Source of the DNA: Raphanus sativus | Taxonomy: Eukaryota; Streptophyta; Magnoliopsida; Brassicales; Brassicaceae | Reading direction: 5' to 3' | DNA: 64,000 nt | Assembly: GCF_000801105.2 (NCBI RefSeq) | Contig: NC_079514.1 | Coordinates: forward strand, 26,576,293-26,640,292 | In this document: in pieces, positions 53,991 through 64,000 of the stretch | How the letters are laid out: the number at the start of each line of letters is the position of its first letter | Numbering within the stretch: the first letter of the stretch is position 1 | Notes under the pieces: generated by a model | Databases searched by the model: none | What the model was told of the DNA's origin: nothing | What the model saw: only the letters and a program-made list of their open reading frames with translations | Position numbers and translations under genes: made by a program

Positions 53991-55251
53991 TCTTGGCCTT
54001 GTCCGAGATGAATTCCCTAAGATGACCTCTTGAGAAGCTCAGCGACTTCTATCTTCAGGGTTATGCAACCCTCCGTGGTGTGGCCGTGATCGCTATGGAA
54101 CTCGCACCATCGTTTTGGATTCCAGTTAGCATCTGAGGCCTTTATCTTCGAGGGCCATTTGACTTGTGGACCCATTTTTCGTAAGACACCGATCAGCTCC
54201 GGCTTGGTTATCGTAAGATGAGAGATACCAGGTTACGTAGACACCATCATTCCTTTGGATCTAGGCAAACGATGGTTTTGGTATCTGCCCCTACCTGGAT
54301 TGCTAGTCTCCTTCGCAGGCTTAGGGTGGTTGGCCTCGTCGCGATCGTTCCTAGTTGGCTTTGAGGACTTCTGATCGTGCTTCGGGTAAGCTTTTGCCCT
54401 GCTTGCGACGTCTTCCTCCCATCTTACTTGAGCCCAAGCGCGAGATAGGACATCTTCCATAGTCCTACACTTGTACTTAGTGAACTCTTTGTAGAGATCT
54501 CCTTCCGGGAGCAGACCTCTCTTAAAGGCTGAGATGGCCGTATCAGCATTGCATTCGGGGATGGCCACCTTCTCTTAATTGAAGCCTGCTATGTAGGAAT
54601 ACAATGGTTCGTTCCTATGCTGAAGAACCTCGTAGAGATCATCCGAGTTTCTCTCTAGATTGCGGCTACTGGCGAATTGCTCCACAAACTTGTCGCTGAG
54701 GGCTGCAAAGGACCTAATGGACTTGGTAGGGAGATTAATGTACCATTGAAGAGTGGTACCGGTCAGGGTTGACCCGAATCCTTTACACATGGTAGCTTCC
54801 CTTCCTTCCCTAGGGATCGCTACGGCTAGCATACGTTGCTTGTACTGAGCAACGTGATTGTCGGGATCTCCGGTGCCTTCGTACATCTTTATACTCGGGA
54901 AGGAGAACTTGCACGGCATCTCCACCGAGGTAATCTCTTCCACGAAAGGTGTATCGGAGTAAGATCCAGGATTGCTTCTCTGGATAAGGGAAGCTACCCC
55001 TGGAAGCCTTTCTACCATAGAATGGATGGTGCCGAATCTTTCGGAGACCACCCTTTCGAGGTAGGCAGGTAGTGCAGGATCCGAGATCGTGGGATCGTCG
55101 GATGAATATTCTTCGTCTTACGTACCGGAGTCGCTATCCACTTGCACCCGGGTCGCGTCCTGAGGGGTCTCCCGGCTATCGGGTCTTTAGCCGTGGCGAC
55201 GGGCCGGCGAGATGCTCCACTGCTGTCGCGAGGAGTTCTAAGCGAAGCCAT
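53991..55251 (-). pseudogene. Family 4 gag
   Basis: ATG at 55249-55251 (MASLRTPRDSSGASRRPVAT). The core shows PCKFSFPSIKMYEGTGDPDN, GTTLQWYINLPTKSIRSFAA, FVEQFASSRNLERNSDDLYE, then after a TAA near 54573 KVAIPECNADTAISAFKRGL. The variant zinc knuckle CEFHSDHGHTTEGC lies near 54100-54060, in another frame. A frameshift near 55040 and stops at 54573 and 54233 break it. It is a different family from the gag genes at 40282 and 61419, with only domain-level similarity. Confidence 0.87.
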
Positions 55252-55388
55252 AGGTCGAATATTAGTTCGAAACCTCTTAAGTTTGTTGCTGGTTTCACCG
55301 AGAGTTTGATTCTCCTATCGAAGGACAAAATTCTCGGCCTCCATAGCGTCTAGCTTTCGACGCTTTGATGCAGCTGCTTGGAGTGTTC

Positions 55389-55441
55389 CTATCGAGGAGG
55401 ATAAGGATGCTGAAGCTGGTCATGGAACCGAGGAAGGTTAA
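55389..55441 (+). pseudogene. Last codons of the antisense gene in the third Tat element
   Basis: CCTATCGAGGAGGATAAGGA ... GGAAGGTTAA matches 34581-34635, the acidic tail of the antisense gene of the complete element. Only about 17 codons remain up to the TAA at 55439-55441. This shows that the parent of this copy also carried the antisense gene. Confidence 0.8.
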
Positions 55442-56462
55442 GAGCTGATGCTCTTTATATTTTAAGGCTTTTGCCCAATGGGCTTTTATCTCTTTTGTTT
55501 TTAAGACTTATAGCCTGAGGAGGCTTTTTAAACCTTTATCTGTTTATGTCTTGAACCTTCGTTAGCCTGGGGAGGCTTTTAAACCCTTGTTTAATTTTAA
55601 ACTCGGTTCTTTCGAAATTTGTCTTTTGCTTTAGTCGCCAAATGTGATATTTGATCATGATCGGGTTTTTGCTTAGCTCGAGGTTTTTACGAACCTGAAT
55701 TACTTCGAAGGCTTGTGAGATCTTTTCTGATCTGACTTCGTGAGGAAACAAATTGTTTTATTGAATTTCGAATTTCTTCGAAGGATTTAGGGACCTTCGA
55801 CTCTGTTAAGGATTTTAAGACCTTAGTTTTGTTAAGGATTTTTAAGACCTTAGTTTTTGTTAAGGATTTTAAGACCTTAAGTTTTGTTAAGGATTTTAGG
55901 ACCTTAGGTTCAGGATTCCGGGATCCTGAGTTCGTTTGGAGTCTTTGATGAGCTTAGGTCCCGACTTTAGGGAACCTGAATTTGTTTGAAGGATTTTAAG
56001 ACCTTGGGTTCAGGTCTGTGGAGATCTGATTTTGTTTGAAGGATTTTAAGACTTTGGTGGTTTCTAAGGATTTTAAGACCTTAGGTTTAAGTTCATCAAT
56101 TCTGATTTCTTTTGAAGGATTTTAAGACCTTCGAGAGTATTAAGGGTTTTAAGACCTTAGGTCCAGGTGCCTGGAGACCTGAGTTGATCTGAAGGGTTTT
56201 AAGACTTTAGGTCCCGGTTTGTAGGGACCTGAATTTTTAAAGAGTCGAGGTATTGAAGATAATTGCTTTATTGATAATAGAGTATGGAATCGTAATGATC
56301 ATACAATCGCCTGTTTGGGCTATGTGATTTTAATCAGACATATGCCCCCTTTGGTCATGGTGAACAGAGTGTTGAAATGAGGTTGGGGCTGCACTCATGA
56401 CGGAGTTGCCTACGTACACAGTCAAGGGATCAAGCCTAACATAGTTCAAGAAATTTAGGTAC
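55442..56462 (-). other. 3' region of the third Tat element
   Basis: Non-coding; collinear with 34636-35602. The tandem repeats are listed separately. Confidence 0.7.
55790..56230. repeat. Tandem repeat in the third Tat element
   Basis: About ten copies of a unit built on TTAAGGATTTTAAGACCTTAG, spaced 28-60 bp apart. The core is the same as in 35010-35320, but spacing and copy order differ. Confidence 0.78.
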
Positions 56463-58206
56463 CTAATGATAGTATCTTTTGAGATTCGTGGCGTTCCACG
56501 ATCTGATTTCAGGTAGCCCGGTTCGCACCTTTTGGAGCTTGTAAACGCCAGGTCGTACCACATGGATGATCCGGTAGGGACCTTCCCAGTTGGTTCCTAA
56601 CTTCCCAGCATCTGGTTCCTTGGTTCCTTCGAAGACTTTCCTAAGTACTAGGTCACCTACAGCGAACTGTCGGGCCTGACTTTGGAGTTGTACTGTCGTG
56701 CCATTGCTTGCTAATAGTTTTGAATGCGAATCAGAGCTCGGTCCCGTCTTTCCTCGATTAGATCGAGGCTGTCCGTCAGGAGCTGGTCATTAGCTACAGG
56801 ATCGGACGTACAGAGTTCCCGGCGGAGGCTACCAGCAATGGTTTCGGCTGGGACGACAGCTTCCATCCCGTAAGCAAAGGAGAAAGGGGTTTCCTCTGTA
56901 GCCTTTCGTGGGGTGGTTCGACATGCCCAAAGTACTTCAGGTAACTTTTCTGACCAGAGTTCCTTCTGGGTTCCGAGGCGTTTCTTGAGGTTGGCTAATA
57001 CTGATTTATTAGCAGCCTCCGCCTAGCTGTTTCCTTGAGGGCGTCGAGGTGTTGAGAAGGTCAGGCGGATATTCCATTTGTCGCAAAATGTTTTGAAGGC
57101 GTGGGATATGAATTGTCCTCCATTGTCAGTCACGATTTCGTATGGGACGCGGTGTCTACACACGATATCTTTCCACACAAACCGTTCGACCTCGAATCTG
57201 GTTACTTGCTGGAAAGCTTCAGCCTCTATCCATTTTGTGAAGTAGTCTGTCAGGACCAAGAGGAAGCGTAGCTTCTTCTTTCCACTTCCTGACGCTACTA
57301 GTGATCCTACGATGTCCATGGACCACCTCATAAATGGGTAAGGGGCGGATATGTTGGATAGCTTCTCCGCAGGTTGGTGTATAATCGGTGCATGCCTCTG
57401 GCATTTATCACATGAGGAAAAGTAGACTTCACAGTCTGCAATAATGGTAGGCCATAAACAGCCTTGTCTTTTGATTCGGATAGCTAGAGCTCTGCCACCG
57501 GAGTGGTTTCCACAGGAACCGTCATGCATTTCCTTCATGAGTTTCATAGCAACGAGGCCATGAACACATTTTAGGTAAGGTCCGGAAATGCTTCGTTTAT
57601 GGAGGGCAGAATTGATTATGCAGTATCTTGCGCTTAATGCTTTGAGTTTCCGAGCCTCCCATTTATTGGGTGGAGTCTTTCCCTCCAGGATATATTGAAT
57701 GATTGGTGTTCTCCAGTCTTCTCTTCCTACAACTTTGTTATGAAGAAACGAGGGAGGTTTCTGTTCGGGACCTGGTGTCGTGGTGCCCCCGGGGATATTC
57801 GTAGGATTAGGCTCCAAGGAGTCTGAATTCTGAGGAATGTCTCCATTTTCCCCGTTATTCTCCGTGGTCCGGACGGTGCCCTCAGATGAATTATTAAGAG
57901 CTGAGCGACTTCTAGTTTTGACTCTGCAGACGATTGGGTCCGAGGTCTGGATGGTGCCCCCGGAGGTATTCATAGGATTTAGCTCCTGGGAGTTTGAATT
58001 CCGGGGAATACCTTCATTTTTGCCATCGTTCACCATGTTTTGGATCGTGTTCCCGGAGGTATGTTTTTTAAGGCTACGTATTTTGGCTTTTGGGAACCAG
58101 AATGTTGTGAGAACTTGGGTAGCTACCGTTTCAGGGCAGGTACCTTCGGTTTGCTCTTTTGGCTTGCTGTTTATCTCAGCTTTAGTAGCTATGTCGATGC
58201 TCGGTT
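56463..58206 (-). pseudogene. Integrase and linker of the third Tat element
   Basis: The frame 58036-57023 has a linker with repeated PRNSNSQELNPMNTSGG-type text, the HHCC domain (HDGSCGNHSGGRALAIRI ... SSCDKCQ) and the first two DDE residues (MDIVGS, TDNGGQF). At about 57023 the CAG codon of GNGQAEAANK is TAG, next to the catalytic Glu. After it a 2-bp loss near 56670 shifts the C-terminal domain. The end corresponds to 35603 in the complete element. Dead. Confidence 0.88.
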
Positions 58207-60180
58207 TTAGATTCCTTCTACGGGTATGATTTGTTTTACGAGGGGATCTGATGTGGAAGCTAAAGCAGCCAACGCATCTGCTGGGGAGTTTTCTCCTCGT
58301 GGGATCCTTGTTAGCTCGAACTTGTCGAACTGCCTAGTGAGGTTCTGGACGACTTCGAGATATGCCCCCATTCTTTCGTCCCTCGTTTCGTATTCTCTGT
58401 GGAACTGGCTAGCTACTAGCTGTGAATCACAATAAGCGTTTAGCTCTCGGATTCTGAGGCTTAGGGCGAGTTTTAGCCCTGCGATTAGTGCTTCATATTC
58501 AGCCTCGTTGGTTGAGGCGCTGAATCCGAGCCTGTAGGACTGCTCAATGGTTTCTCCACCTGAAGAGGTCAGCCTTAGTCCGACACCTGAGCCTTGTTTT
58601 GATGAGGCTTCGTCGACATACAGGGTCCACTTTGGAGACTCCATTTCTGAGTCTAATTGCTCGGATGCTAGCTCGATGATAAAATCGGCAAGGACCTGAG
58701 CCTTTGCTGCTGCTCGAGGTCTGTATTCGATGTCATATTCACTGAGCTATATGGCCCATTTAGCCAATCGCCCTGACTGGCTGGGGCTGTGCAATATCAT
58801 TCGTAATGGTTGCGAAGTCATTACGATGATCGAGTGCGATTGGAAGTAAGGTCATAATTTCCTGGCGGCTGTTACGACTGCTAGTGCTAATTTTTCCATT
58901 GTAGGGTACCTAGTTTCGGCGTCTATCAGACTCTTGCTAGTGTAATAGACAGGTCTTTGTTCGTTTTGTTCCTCTCGTACCAGCACGCCGCTAGCTGCAG
59001 CAGTTGATACGGCAAGGTACATATACAGTGGCTCTCCTACTACAGGTTTGGATAGGATCGGTGGTTCGGAGAGGTAAACTTTCAATTGTTTGAAGGCTTC
59101 ATCACATTTCTCGTCCCATAAGAACTTCTTATTATTTTTTAGAAGTTTATAGAATGGGAGGCACTTATCGGTTGACCTGGATATGAATCGATTTAATGCT
59201 GCGATTCGTCCAGTCAATCTTTGTACCTCTCTGGTTGTCTTAGGTGATGGCATTTCCAGGAAGGTCGCTATCTGTTTTGGGTTGGCTTCGATGCCTCTTT
59301 CGGTTACGAGATAGCCTAGGAACTCGCCTGAAGGTACCCCGAAGGTACATTTAGTAGGATTGAGCTTCATATCGTACTTGTTAAGGATATCGAAGCATTC
59401 GCTTAAGTGGGAGATATGGTCTTCTCCAGCTGAGGATTTGACTAGCATATCGTCAATATAGACCTCCATGGTTTTTCCGAATTGCCCAGCAAACATCTTA
59501 TTTACTAGCCTTTGATAGGTAGCTCCTGCGTTCTTTAACCCGAATGGCATAACCTTGTAACAATAGGTTCCTCGTTCGGTTATGAACGCAGTTTTTTCTT
59601 GATCCTCAGGATCCATCATGATTTGGTTATATCCTGAGAAGGCATCCATGAAGGATAGGAGTCGATGGCCAGCTGTTGCTTCAACCAGGCGGTCGATGTG
59701 AGGTAACAGGAAGCTGTCTCTAGGACAAGCCTTGTTTAGGTCGGTGAAGTCTACACAGATTTTCCATTTCCCGTTTTTCTTCTTTACAACTACCGGGTTA
59801 GCTAACCAGTTAGGGTAGTGTACCTCTCGAATGGACCGAGCTTTCGTAAGTCGGCCAACTTCGTCATTAACAGCTTGAGCCTTTTCGAGGCCCAGCTTGC
59901 GACACTTTTGTTTGATCGGTTTGAAAGTGGGGTCTACTTTCAGTTTATAGGTGGTGACGTTCGGATCTATACCTTTCATGTCATTGGTGGACCATGTAAA
60001 GGTTTTGACGTTTCTTTTCAGGAAGTCAATGAGCTCCTTTTTTGTCTCAAGAGATAGCTCAGATCCGATGCTTGCCTGTCTTTCAGGATTTGAGTCGTCG
60101 ATGCAAACTTTTTCGGTGAGGTTCTTAAGGGGACCTTGAATATTTTGTTGCATTTCGCGACCCTCCTGGATCTGTAATTG
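58207..60180 (-). pseudogene. RT, RNase H and second RNase H of the third Tat element
   Basis: From 60180 down the RT is open in phase with the upstream UAG and carries DFTDLNKACPRDSFLLPHID, MDAFSGYNQIMMDP and the catalytic YIDDM near 59450. The RNase H part ends at a TGA (58852-58854, CGA in the complete copy). A TAG (about 58747) and the next frame give the second RNase H (PKWTLYVDEASSKQGSGVGL), where Gly of VDGASS is Glu. A one-base loss near 58210 ends it. Otherwise it is very close to 37097-39259. Confidence 0.9.
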
Positions 60181-60186
60181 CTATTG
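60172..60186 (-). promoter_or_regulatory. Candidate UAG readthrough site at protease/RT boundary
   Basis: CAA TAG CAA TTA CAG on the minus strand, with protease and RT in the same phase on both sides. It matches the leaky-stop context UAG-CAR-YYA. The TAG is at 60181-60183. Confidence 0.75.
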
Positions 60187-61318
60187 GGGGGACTTTTTGA
60201 GGATTTCGAATCCTCCCAGGTAGCAGATCCTGGAGATCTTCTGGCTACCATGTATGGTAGTTATTCCTTCAGGTGTTGGGAATTTCACGCATTGATGATA
60301 AGTCGAGGCTACTGCTTTCATCTTGTGAATCCAGGGTCTTCCTAGGATCGCATGGAATGGGGAAGGTCTGTCGATGACTACTAAGTTGGTCATTTTCATT
60401 ACTCCGCCAGCTATGATCGGGAGCTTGATAGTTCCCAATGAGGTAGCTGTTTCTCTAGAGAAACCTACGAGATTAGCTTTTTGGCCAATAATTTTGTAGT
60501 CGTCTATTTCCATCCCTTTCAGGGTGTTGTAGAAAATAAGGTCAACAGACCTTCCTGTGTCTATCATGAGTTTAGGCACCTCGTATCCTGCGATGTTCAG
60601 GGTGACAATCAGAGCATCATCGTGAGGTCTGTCAAGGTTTGAGGTCTCGCTTTCCCAGAAAGATATCTTAGTATTGGATTCGGGGTTGGGAGGCTTAGGT
60701 CCAGTGTTAGACACAGCCTTTCGTACGTGATTCTTAATGGAATTGACGGAGTCTTGACATATATCTGATCCTCCAAGGATACAGTTCACCCTCGAGTCGG
60801 GACTCGATTGAGGTGACGGTTTGCTCAAGAGAGCCTCGATTTGTAGGCTTTTTCCTTGGGGGAATTTTCCAAGAATCATGTCGACTCTCTTCTTGGGAGC
60901 TGGAGGTGGCGAATCTGTCTCCTTCTCCGGTGACCTTTCGCGTTTTGGAGAGGTATCTCTGGGACCTCTTTTCTGATAGGGCGGTGGCTTTTTGAGGTCC
61001 ACGCCCTTTATTTCTCCAGCTGCGAATTTAGCTGCCAGCTGTCGTTGGAGGTCCCAACATTCTTCAGTTGAGTGCCCTTCTCGATCGTGATAGGAACAAT
61101 GTTTGCTCTTATCAAAGCCTTTTGACCAAGGAGTTTTGTTTGCTGCGGCGACAGGTTTTTCTTCCTTGTCCTCCTCGAGTGCATAGGAATGCTCTCCCTG
61201 GGTCTGATTATTTCGGAGGTTCCCCCTTTTATGAGGTCCCTTTGCCTCTGAGGATTCACCTTTCGAGTGATTCTGAGGTTTCTTGTGGAGTTTATCCAGT
61301 GCAGCTGTCTCTTCCTCC
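60184..61318 (-). CDS. Gag C-terminus and protease of the third Tat element
   Basis: The frame is open from the gap to the UAG. Text: EEETAALDKLHKKPQNHSKG, the variant knuckle CSYHDREGHSTEEC near 61095-61050, the Lys/Pro-rich KRERSPEKETDSPPPAPKKR and the protease SIAGYEVPKLMIDTG-like core, here NIAGYEVPKLMIDTGRS (Ser to Arg after the triad). [10 protein letters not shown] follows near 60345. Asp-Thr-Gly is kept. Unlike in the complete element, no frameshift occurs before the UAG and the CAG at the 40282 position is intact, so this copy shows the ancestral arrangement. Confidence 0.88.
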
Positions 61319-61418
61319 NNNNNNNNNNNNNNNNNNNNNNNNNNNNNNNNNNNNNNNNNNNNNNNNNNNNNNNNNNNNNNNNNNNNNNNNNNNNNNNNNN
61401 NNNNNNNNNNNNNNNNNN
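61319..61418. other. Assembly gap (100 N)
   Basis: Exactly 100 undetermined bases. The flanks read CTGTCTCTTCCTCC and AAAGTAATATATCT; in the complete Tat element the same flanks are directly joined (CTGTCTCCTCCTCCAAAGTA, about 40380-40405). No sequence therefore needs to be missing. Confidence 0.95.
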
Positions 61419-62971
61419 AAAGTAATATATCTAGTGGCTTTATGAAGAGCATCATCGATAGTTGGAGGAGTATTGAGTGTTAGTTCCGACCAGAAATCCG
61501 ATTTATACCACAGAACTCTTCTAAGGGCCTCGATGGCGACTTGGTCGATGGGGTTCGAGAGCTTAGTTCTTACTGCTCTGAATTTCTCGATGTAGACTCG
61601 TAGCGAGTCCCCCATTCCTTGTCTGACCTTCCAGAGGTCGGCTTCAGAGGCTTGCTTCAGGATATGGGTCGAGTACTGCTTCATGAAGGCATTAGTTAAA
61701 TGATCGAAGATGTCTATCGAGGCTGGTTCGAGACCAGAGAACCACTCAAGGGCTGTTCCGACCAGGTTTTTGGTGAATGTCCTACAGTAACCTGCTTCAC
61801 ATTCTTCTTGCGTAAAATGGGCTTTCACGATAGCTAATCGGAAGGCTCTCAAATAGGCCTTTGGGTCAGAAGTCCCATCATACTCGGGAATTCTAATTTT
61901 TCGGGTATCTCTTATGTAAGAACTGGCAATTCTGTCAGTGAATGGAGTCCCACGGGTTTCTTCGATCAAGCTATCGATTTCGGGAGCTGAGCTCGTTGCC
62001 TTGTGAACTTGAGCTCCCAATTTTTGGAGAGCTGCGTGAGTTCGTTCCATATATCTACGGATAGCTTCAGGTCCCTCTAAGGGAAGGACATTTGGGTCGT
62101 TGTTAGGTATCCGACGGGCAGGTTCCTGACGGAATCGTGTTGGTTCATCTTCCCATGCAGTTGGTGGGCTAAGTCGCTCGCCAGCTCTTGGGTTATCGGA
62201 GTCTACCCTTTGATACCCGTCCACATTCGGGGTTGAGCTTCTGGTTTGATAAACCAAAGCTGATGTTCTGCCCCCGGATGGGAAGGATACTTTTGCCCCA
62301 GACCTAAAATCAGGCGGCGGAGGAGGTAAGCGAGTGCTCCGGTCAGCAATCTCACTGGGTGTGGAGCTGGTTGTCGCTACGTTACTTCCCATAGCACTGG
62401 TGTTAGGTGGGTTAAATACGGGAGCTGCCCCAGTATGAGATGTCTGGAAAGCAGATCCCCGTCCATCCGGAACAGTGCTGTCAGGAGAAAAGTCTAAACG
62501 TCCTCGGGGGAACGAGGGATCGGTCAATCGATCTCGGAAAGTGACCCCCGGAGCTTGACGCTGCGGTGGTTGGGTTGTTACGTTTAGAGATCTAGTTATC
62601 TCTTAGAATCGTTGCTGCCGAATAGCTAGCTGATGCATTGTACGCTCACTTTCCTGAGCTTTGTCTACTAATTGCATCATCATCTGACGAATCTCAGAGA
62701 GCTGAGCCTCCGTTTGATTCGGAGTGGCTTGCTGCTGAGGATTCTCGGTGACTGGAAGCCCGGGGGCGGTTCCACTTGATGATCTTGGGTTAGTAGCTCC
62801 GATGGCAATCTGGCTCGTTCGAGCACTAGCCGGAGGCTGTTGCCCAGATCGGTGATCGCCACGTCGAGGCTCCGAAGTTACGAGACTAGTGCCTCCATCG
62901 TTCGGTGAGCCATCGCTCTGAATCGGGAGGTTAAGGTCAAGCGGATTCGTTGTCTGATCGGTAGGATTCAT
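61419..62971 (-). pseudogene. Gag N-terminal and core part of the third Tat element
   Basis: ATG at 62969-62971 (MNPTDQTTNPLDLNLPIQSD). Core: TPFTDRIASSYIRDTRKIRI, YDGTSDPKAYLRAF, TALEWFSGLEPASIDIFDHL, ADLWKVRQGMGDSLRVYIEK. A TAA at 62603-62605 replaces a Glu codon (complete copy: EEITRSL). Elsewhere the frame is open to the gap; the two stops of the complete copy are absent here. So each copy carries different lesions. Confidence 0.9.
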
Positions 62972-63005
62972 CCTCAAGTTATAGTAAAGGATTCGATTGT
63001 TTCTT

Positions 63006-63024
63006 CCCCACAGACGGCGCCAAT
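63006..63024 (-). other. Primer-binding site of the third Tat element
   Basis: ATTGGCGCCGTCTGTGGGG on the minus strand, identical to 41984-42002. Confidence 0.85.
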
Positions 63025-63571
63025 TGTGAGGGATTAAACTCACCTCCTGATTTTTAGGTCGAGTTAAAGTTTAGGAAAGAGGTTAGGAAAAGATAACGCG
63101 GGTTAAATCCCGTAATAACTTATAGAATGAATTTGATTTGTATTGATAATGTGGTAAAGAATGGTTACAAAAGATGTTTCTCTTGATGATTACAAAGATA
63201 AGGAAATGTTTAAGAAATGATGTGAATGATCGTAAAAGTGAATAAGGGTTCAATCTGGATCCCCTTCTTTAGTCCTCGACCTTCTTTTTAAATAGCCTTG
63301 GACTTCTCTTGATTATCTTCAACTGATCTCCGAGATCTTCTCCGTTTGTTGAGGAATCCGCAACAGCTTCCCTTTGACCGGGTCCTGCGCTCCTTCTATT
63401 AGGATGTGAGCTTCCTCTTCACTGTGACCTCTTCGAAGATTGCCCTTAGCTTCCAGCCTCCGGCTTCGTATTTCTCCTTAGCTAAGGTCGCCGATATGCG
63501 TTGGGCTTTATCACGGCCCAGTACTTGTTTTGGTTCTATCGTCAGCTAACGGGCCATATTTGGGCCCAACA
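63025..63571 (-). repeat. 5' LTR of the third Tat element
   Basis: TGTGAGGGATTAAACTCACC ... TTTGGGCCCAACA, 547 bp, clearly diverged from the 549-bp LTRs of the complete element but alignable over its length. TATTTAAA on the minus strand at 63287-63294. Confidence 0.9.
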
Positions 63572-64000
63572 ACCACTACCGATCTGTTATTGAGAAACCG
63601 CACTCTGCCACCCGGAGGTATTGGCCACTCTGGTGAATCTCAATGCTGCACTCTACCAATCTGCAGAAAAGATCACGCTCAGACTTACTGTGGTCTGGCG
63701 TGGGCCTGCCCCGCGGAGCGACTTCACAGCAGACACACTACTTTCCACGTTTGGATAACTATTAAATTTTGGTGCTAACCGGTATTTTCGCACATTTGCT
63801 CCCTGCATACCAGCCGTCAGCATCTGATTACAGTACTTTGCAGTGTACGTCATGCCCCCTGCGTGTGTTTAGCTCGTAGCATCTTTAACACAGGGTTTGG
63901 ATAGCACTAGTACGGTGGTCCCCACGTAACTTTTGGACTTATAGCCTTTACGCAGGGCCCGAGCTGCAGACAATGTAATAGGGTTGATCAGACCCGTTCC
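63572..64000 (-). other. Family 4 3' region / LTR start, minus orientation
   Basis: This is the inverse of 44405-44830 (GCAGAAAAGATCACGCTCAG, CCACGCCAGACCACAG-type text, polypurine-like CGCAGGGGGCA, ATCAGACCCGTTCC). It is the target into which the third Tat element inserted. It continues beyond the window. Confidence 0.7.

Larger units (their letters stand above)
55386..63571 (-). mobile_element. Third Tat element, 3'-truncated, close kin of the complete one
   Basis: 5' LTR (63025-63571), primer-binding site, gag, protease, RT, two RNase H domains, integrase and part of the 3' region are present in the same order as in 23215-42551. The 3' LTR and most of the antisense gene are missing: at about 55386 the sequence switches to the gag leader of the family 4 element. 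It contains the 100-N gap. It is more decayed than the complete element. Confidence 0.92.

Overview
This window is plant nuclear DNA made almost entirely of nested transposable elements. I could not support any ordinary host gene, RNA gene or CRISPR array. The repeat families (Athila and Tat lineages of Ty3/gypsy, a CACTA DNA transposon with CACTACAAGAAA ends, and Athila coding DNA full of Ser-Ile-Asp triplets) suggest a Brassicaceae genome, probably pericentromeric heterochromatin. The species cannot be read from the sequence. A run of 100 Ns at 61319-61418 marks an assembly join.

Layout from left to right. 1-2095: start of a Tat-like element on the minus strand (gag relic, primer-binding site, 5' LTR). 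2096-5171: AT-rich, probably an old LTR, with an 18-bp tandem repeat. 5172-6510: decayed Ty1/copia gag-protease-integrase fragment. 6521-7384: truncated Athila LTR. 8880-15045: minus-strand Athila fragment (protease plus Ser-Ile-Asp-rich region) interrupted by a 2.07-kb non-autonomous CACTA element (9470-11539, CAT target duplication) and by a probable solo Athila LTR (13339-14537). 15119-23065: plus-strand Athila element without its 5' end, carrying RT, RNase H, integrase, an env-position ORF of the ATHILA ORF-1 family and a complete 3' LTR.

23215-42551: a complete young Tat element on the minus strand. Its two 549-bp LTRs differ at about 4 positions by eye, and it is flanked by the 5-bp duplication CCCGG. 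It carries gag, protease, RT, two RNase H domains and integrase. In its long 3' region lies an intron-containing gene on the opposite strand (24227-34635). A 7.9-kb, apparently autonomous CACTA transposon (26595-34481, TAA duplication) is inserted in the last exon of that gene.

42557-55385: pieces of a second Tat-like family ('family 4') in both orientations. A plus-strand integrase tail (43990-44263) faces a minus-strand gag-pol (49606-55251). Between them is a 2.3-kb array of 33-bp repeats with a 326-bp higher-order period. The minus-strand RT is broken by an Athila LTR fragment and a 144-bp inverted duplication. 55386-63571: a third Tat element, close kin of the 23215-42551 element, truncated at its 3' side. 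63572-64000: another piece of family 4.

The most interesting signal is at the protease/RT boundary of the Tat elements. Two families carry an in-frame UAG followed by CAA UUA CAG, the sequence context of the leaky stop codon of tobacco mosaic virus. This suggests that RT and integrase are made by stop-codon readthrough. Other notable points are the spliced antisense gene, the autonomous/non-autonomous CACTA pair, the 33-bp array that is open in both strands, a threefold-repeated domain in the second CACTA gene, and three polypurine-tract copies in one Athila element.
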